Source: Thermothelomyces thermophilus ATCC 42464
Lineage: Eukaryota; Ascomycota; Sordariomycetes; Sordariales; Chaetomiaceae
DNA length: 64,000 bases
Assembly (NCBI RefSeq): GCF_000226095.1
Contig: NC_016475.1
Coordinates: forward strand, 1,984,001 to 2,048,000
Reading direction: 5' to 3'
Shown piece by piece: positions 59,141 through 64,000 of this stretch. A program made the position numbers and the translations under genes. The first letter of the stretch is position 1; every line of letters begins with the position of its first letter. The notes under the pieces were generated by a model. The model did no database searches and was not told the origin of the DNA. It worked only from the letters and a program-made list of their open reading frames with translations.

Positions 59141-60820
59141 CTGGCCTGTCTACTCCTGGTATTTCGGAACGTTCTGTACAACAAGCCGGGCACTCATCGT
59201 GGCGGGCTCGGTGCACTTTTCTTTCTCGGGTTATTGCGCAACACTACGGAGTTTTCTTGGGAGACAACATCACATGGGACAGGGTGCCTAAGAATGCAGG
59301 TGCAAACACACAAATGCATGCGCTCGGTGCCGATTATACATGGAACTTAGGAATGGGAAGATGTGAACGGAGTAACGAGAAAATACCTATCGGGGGGGTT
59401 CATCAGACAAAGCCCTCTGTTGATTTGTACTTGATGGGTTTTCCTTACTTCAATGTCTTGATTGGCAAGATCTATGAATGGGTTGAGAACTCGCCTTGAT
59501 CGCTGACGGCTGGCATTAGCCGTTATTTTTGGGTCTACATGCCGAGAGGTTTGAGTTGTTGGACTGCTTGTTCAAGTCGATTTCCCCACTCCGTGCGGTC
59601 TCGAGTTTATTCGTTGTCAAATGTCAGACGAATACAAAGTCTGACCTTAAGGATACGCTTGAGGACCTCACCAAGAGAATCCCATGGCCTGGCCATAAAG
59701 CAACGCGCTTCGGATGCATATCAAGCTATTCGGCTTGTTTCGGGATGGGTAACACTGCGAGTTGTTGTTATGAGTAGTTAAAGGAGTGGCATTACGGACC
59801 ACTGACCTAGTAGTGTAGTCAAGCCAATCGACTAGCGCATAGGCGGCCAATGGGGCCGCTAGGAACACCACTAAGAACCCCTAAACTCTCTCACCCCTTC
59901 TTCCCCCGGAGATTCCACCGAAGAATACTTGCGGCACATCATCACCCTAATAAAAGAACAACCTAGACCATACATATAACTCTGTCACGTAAACACAAGA
60001 AGGGTGATCGAGACTAAGGGGCAGGGTACGTGGTTCCCTTTCGAAGCTGCGATCTAATCCGTATTGGCTCAGGGAACCAGTGTTGTAGAGATGCAACCGA
60101 GGACCCTGCGAGACAGTGTCGATGATGAACCAAAACAAGACATATGCAAAATATGACGAACCGCGGATCTCTTACGCCAGGCTCAAGCTCAAAACCAACG
60201 GGTCGACTACAAGTATGCTACTAAAGGAGATAGATGATAAAGATGAAACAAAAGCAAGAAAACGAGACCTATACACTCTGTCCATGCTCATGCTTTGGCC
60301 CCCTCCCCATTCTTGCTCAACAATAACAATGCACCCATGCTCCATCCAGCCCAAGGCAAGCAAAACCAAAGAAGTTGGCGGGAACGCAGCCCACTGCGAT
60401 CCGGTCCCGAGCCAGAAAAGCCCCAACCGGGCTATTAGCAGCCAAAGGACTCCCCCTTTCCCTCTTCCGATCCATTCAACCTGCGCCAGTCTCTCCACCC
60501 CCAACTCCAGCGCAGCCCAGGCTCGTCCGTGACCGACGCAACCTTCGCGCCGTTCCTCCTCTCCCACCGAACCCGGCCCCATACAGAGTACGGGGGTGGA
60601 TATCCATGTCAAATGTATGGGAACCCCCGGTGGTCTCCTCTTTCCTTATATTATATCTCAGGTGACCTCCCCTCCTTTCAACTGGGCCCCATTCTTCCCC
60701 CAGTCCCCAACCCCTTCCCCTTTTCGACCCCGGTCCCTCCAGACAACCTCTTTTTCGAACTGAAGCAACCTTTCAGAGAGCAAAACCACATCCCCCTCTC
60801 TCCTCTTCCAAAAAAACTAT
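59141..60820. other. Convergent intergenic region
   Basis: About 1.7 kb between the AP-1 and kinase genes. Two 140-codon-size frames near 60116-60612 have no recognisable domain and overlap each other. The right part is CT-rich. No gene supported. Confidence 0.5.
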
Positions 60821-62976
60821 CTATCCAAGAATAACCCTGGCGCCCTCCTTGCCCAGCACGCCGCGCTCCTTGGGCTTGGGGCTGTTCCCCCTGCCCTTCT
60901 TGCCCCGCAGGAAGCCGAAGACGCCGCCGCCGGAGCTCTCGGGCTTGCCGCCGAGCGCGTTGTTGGCGCCGCTGGCGTCGGCCGGCAGCGTCGCGTCCTG
61001 GCGCGCCAGGTCGCTCCAGCTGCTGCCGCCGTCCAGCGTCACCTGCACGCCGCCCGTCGGGCTGCCGACGATCATGCCCCCGCGGTTCCCGCGGTTGCTG
61101 CTGCCCGCGTTGGGCGAGTACGACTGCGGGTAGGGAGCCAGCGGGGGCGGACGACTTGGCGCGCCTGCGCGCCGTTGTTGTTGTTGTTGTTGTTGTTGCT
61201 GTTGTTGCTGCTGTTGCTGCTGCTGCTGGTAGTTTCCGCTTGATTGGCGCTGCTGTTGCTGTTTGTTGAGAGATTGATTTGGTGTCGCGCCGTTGGTGGC
61301 CGGGGAAGGGGTTGCTTCGTCAGTCGTCAGGGCTTGCGGTTGGAGGTTGGCTCCATGCGCTGCGGAATTTTGCCCGCCTGCGAGTGCCTCTTGTTGTTGT
61401 TGTTGTTGTTGTTGCTGCTGCTGCTGCTGTTGTTGTTCTTGGAGTCTGCCAGATATTAGCATCACGATCATAGCCCGCAGGGAAAGAGCGGGATGGACAT
61501 ACTTCTTGTACGCTGCGACTGTGTAATCGAAGGGCCGGAAGTCGGTCTCAATCATGCGGTAGAGCTCATCCTCGCGGATCTCCTTGTCCGTGGCGTCTTC
61601 TTTTAGCTTCTCGCGAGGCTTCTGTCTCCGTGCGCGCGCCTCTAAGGGCGCTTCTTCTAGCAACAATTCCTCCAGGTCGTACGTGGCGTCAAAGTTGGTC
61701 TTTTCCGAGGACGGCACAAACACGGGCTCGATCTCCTTCCTTTCAAGGGCCTCAAAGTCGATACATGAGAAGAACTCATGCTGAGTAAAACTCTCCCAGG
61801 TCGACCCAAGCCGCTTGTTGGGATCAGCTTCCAGGGCGCTCTTGATGGCGTACATGCATGGTAATGACACCGGGGGGTTCGTGACGGGGAATCTGGGCTT
61901 TGCGGCTTGGATTACGGCGCTCAGGGATGCTTCGGAGTTACCCTCAAACGGCCTCTGTTGGGTACGTCAGCGCCAACTCTGGATCGGCCTGTGCCGAGAG
62001 CGATGCCGGCCGCAAAAAGCGCGGCAAGATTGGAGGGTGCAGAAGAGGCATACCTTGTTGTATATGCACTCGTAGAATAGCACCCCCAGGGACCACCAAT
62101 CCGCACGGACATCGTAACCGTTTCCTGCGTAGACTTCTGGCGCGAGGTACGCCAGCGTGCCGGACTTGCTTGTCAGGACTTTGCCCTGTACGATATCTGA
62201 AGCCACGTTCTGTCAAAGGTTAGCCGGAGCCGTGGCAGCAGTTCCGAGCTAGGGAACGTACGAAATCCGTCAAATGCACATGCCCGTCCGCGTCAAGGAG
62301 CACATTGTCGGGCTTCACGTCGCGGTGGATGATGCCCTGGCCATGGATGTACCGCAACGCACACCCTAGCTCGGCTATCCAGAACCTGACCGCCTCCTCG
62401 GTGAAGGTTTTCCTCGAAATGTGGAACCGCAGATCTCCGCCGCTCATGAGGTCGACGACCAAGTACCTGCTCCTGTTAGCAGCTCGAACGCCGGGCTGTC
62501 GGGCGCGGCGGCTTCGCGTACATGTACTCGATGTCTTGGAAACTGTAGCGCAAGTTGCAGATGAAGGGGTGGTTTACGTGCTCGAGCATCCGCCTTTCGC
62601 GTATTATGTTGCGAACGCTTTCCGAGCGCACGACTAGGGAGGGGAACCGGTCAGTTTGCTTCGCTCGTCGGCTGTACCGCGCTGCGGGTGTTTCGTCCCA
62701 CCTTCATCTTTACGGATATATTTCAGAGCGAATGATAGGTTCGTGTCTTTCCTCTCGACGATGCGTACTTTGCCGAAAGCGCCTCGCCCGACGACCCTGA
62801 GAAGTCGAAAGTGATTCAGATTCACTGCGGAACAGCCGAGAACGGCGTCAATGAGCGGGAATGGATGGAAGAAGAGAGAGGAGGAGGAAGAGAAAGGGGA
62901 GGGGGGAGGAGAGAACCGGTCGTGCTGACGCACCTTCGCCGTCCAACTCGACAGGCTTGCCCTGACTGTTACCCAT
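60821..62976 (-). CDS. AGC-family Ser/Thr kinase, YANK (STK32) type
   Basis: Seven exons: 62934-62976, 62702-62824, 62522-62633, 62262-62466, 62054-62209, 61503-61954 and 60821-61445, giving 571 residues. It begins MGNSQGKPV, a possible N-myristoylation site. Kinase domain: [15 protein letters not shown] (Gly loop), [10 protein letters not shown] (Lys), [21 protein letters not shown] (catalytic loop), DFN in place of DFG as usual in this subfamily, and [11 protein letters not shown]. Every intron joins conserved kinase sequence. The hydrophobic-motif region is [16 protein letters not shown]. The tail has two long Gln runs and ends [20 protein letters not shown]. Intron 6 is 57 nt without stops. 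Substrates unknown. Confidence 0.94.
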
Positions 62977-64000
62977 GGCCCTGATTACTCTTAAACCTTT
63001 TTTCTCCAACAAGCTAAGGCGGTTCGGAGTGCTCTAGCGCAGGGTCGAGATCCCTTTCACGTCACGCAGCATTGAGTGCCCCGGGGGCGATCGAAACGAG
63101 CTTTGGCGGTTCGCAGGCAGGGCGGAAACCAAACCGGATCGACATCCGAAACTGGCGAGAAGACGGGAAGACGGAACGGACAAGGCTGAAGCGAGGTCCG
63201 GCTCCTGTTTGCGCTGGTTTGGGCAAAGATTGATCGATTCGGGGCAGCGCGCTGCAGAGACGGCGAGAGGACACTCGGCGGTGGTACGGCAGTCGTGCGC
63301 CCTGATCGGACGAGCGGGTGACAACCAGGCGGGCGGTCAGCGATTGAGGGGTATCGACGAAGCCAGCTGCTGACAAGAAGAAGCGGAGAGGACGGGGCGA
63401 CGGGCGAAGCAGTGTCACTTGTCTCCGAGATTGAACTCGGAGTGACGTCCGGCTTGTCGGCGATAAGTGTCTAACAAGTCTGCCTGGCGGTGGTAGTCAG
63501 GGATCTAAAAAACAAAAGAAAGCCGGATCAACGAGTTTGAGAGTGGGAGACGACGGGAATGGGGATGGAGCTGGTCTCTTCCGAGGTGGTGGAGTTCCTG
63601 GGGGAAACGTGCCTGGTCCGAGTCTGGCGGCTTGGGAAGTGCAGGGATCCGAGCCCCAGCAATGCGGATATCATGATAAAGTTGTATCAGCTGCCAGGAC
63701 CTATCTTTGACCTCAAAAAACATGGAAACGATTCAGGCATCTTTTTTTTTCTATTATTGGCAATGGAGACCCCTGATGTAATTCCTCATCTGTCTTCTTT
63801 TCCTTTATACTTCAGTGGAGCAAAGAGATTATCCCGTGGTGCAGATGTTTTCCCTCGAGACAATTCGCAATTGAACACCCCAACAGCGCACCAGCGCAGA
63901 TCGCGCCCTGAAAGGTGCATGGCTGGTTCCGCAGCGTAATCCTCCTCGGCGCGCACTTCTGCGTTTCTTTCTCCTGCAGTGGTACCAGACATTTCCGATT
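62977..64000. other. Upstream region of the kinase gene to right edge
   Basis: About 1 kb of kinase promoter and leader. Frames here are short with no recognisable domain. A gene starting beyond the edge cannot be excluded. Confidence 0.4.

Noticed and set aside
60116-60612. Overlapping 138- and 146-codon frames between AP-1 and kinase genes
   Set aside because: No domain, opposite strands over the same bases, and located in a convergent 3' region.

Overview
The window is nuclear DNA of a filamentous ascomycete, most likely a sordariomycete close to Sordariales/Chaetomiaceae. The evidence is GC-rich coding sequence, short introns (about 52-120 nt) with CTAAC/CTAAT branch sites, long gene-poor spacers with CT-rich and poly-T stretches, homopeptide-rich proteins, and orthologues typical of Pezizomycotina (AcuK, an AP-1 factor with a C-terminal cysteine-rich domain, ExgD, FMP52). 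Nothing bacterial, viral or organellar was seen. I assigned 22 protein genes, one cut by the left edge, and built exon models from splice sites and conserved protein junctions. No tRNA or rRNA gene was recognised.

Layout, left to right: NDC80 (-, partial) and PEX14 (+) diverge. Two + genes with sterol-related families follow: an HSL-type steryl acetyl hydrolase-like esterase and a DHCR24-like FAD oxidoreductase. Then a HeLo-domain/pseudokinase gene (-) diverges from a patatin-like phospholipase (+) across a spacer holding a ~300-bp (ATTTTT)n array. Next come a CAX/VCX1 Ca2+/H+ antiporter (+), a four-finger C2H2 factor (-), a 5.7-kb gene-free stretch, a DsbA-like thioredoxin-fold gene (+), TFIIE-beta (-), cytochrome b5 (-), F-actin capping protein alpha (-), branched-chain 2-oxoacid dehydrogenase E1-beta (-), and ExgD glucanase (+). 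Two small DNA-transposon relics lie just downstream of exgD. The right part holds an MFS exporter (+), AcuK (+), riboflavin kinase (-), FMP52 (-), TSR2 (+), a BSD-domain protein (-), the AP-1 factor (+) and a YANK-type AGC kinase (-).

Most genes are unlinked housekeeping functions: kinetochore, peroxisome import, transcription initiation, ribosome assembly, actin and metabolism. There is no secondary-metabolite cluster. Two neighbourhoods could be functional units: the sterol-related pair (3.8-7.7 kb), and the HeLo-pseudokinase/patatin pair (8.2-13.4 kb). In the latter both families are known as effector domains of fungal allorecognition and cell-death proteins, which makes it the best candidate here for an undescribed system. 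Separately, the word TACGGAGTA/TACTCCGTA occurs nine times, always between genes, against about 0.5 expected by chance.
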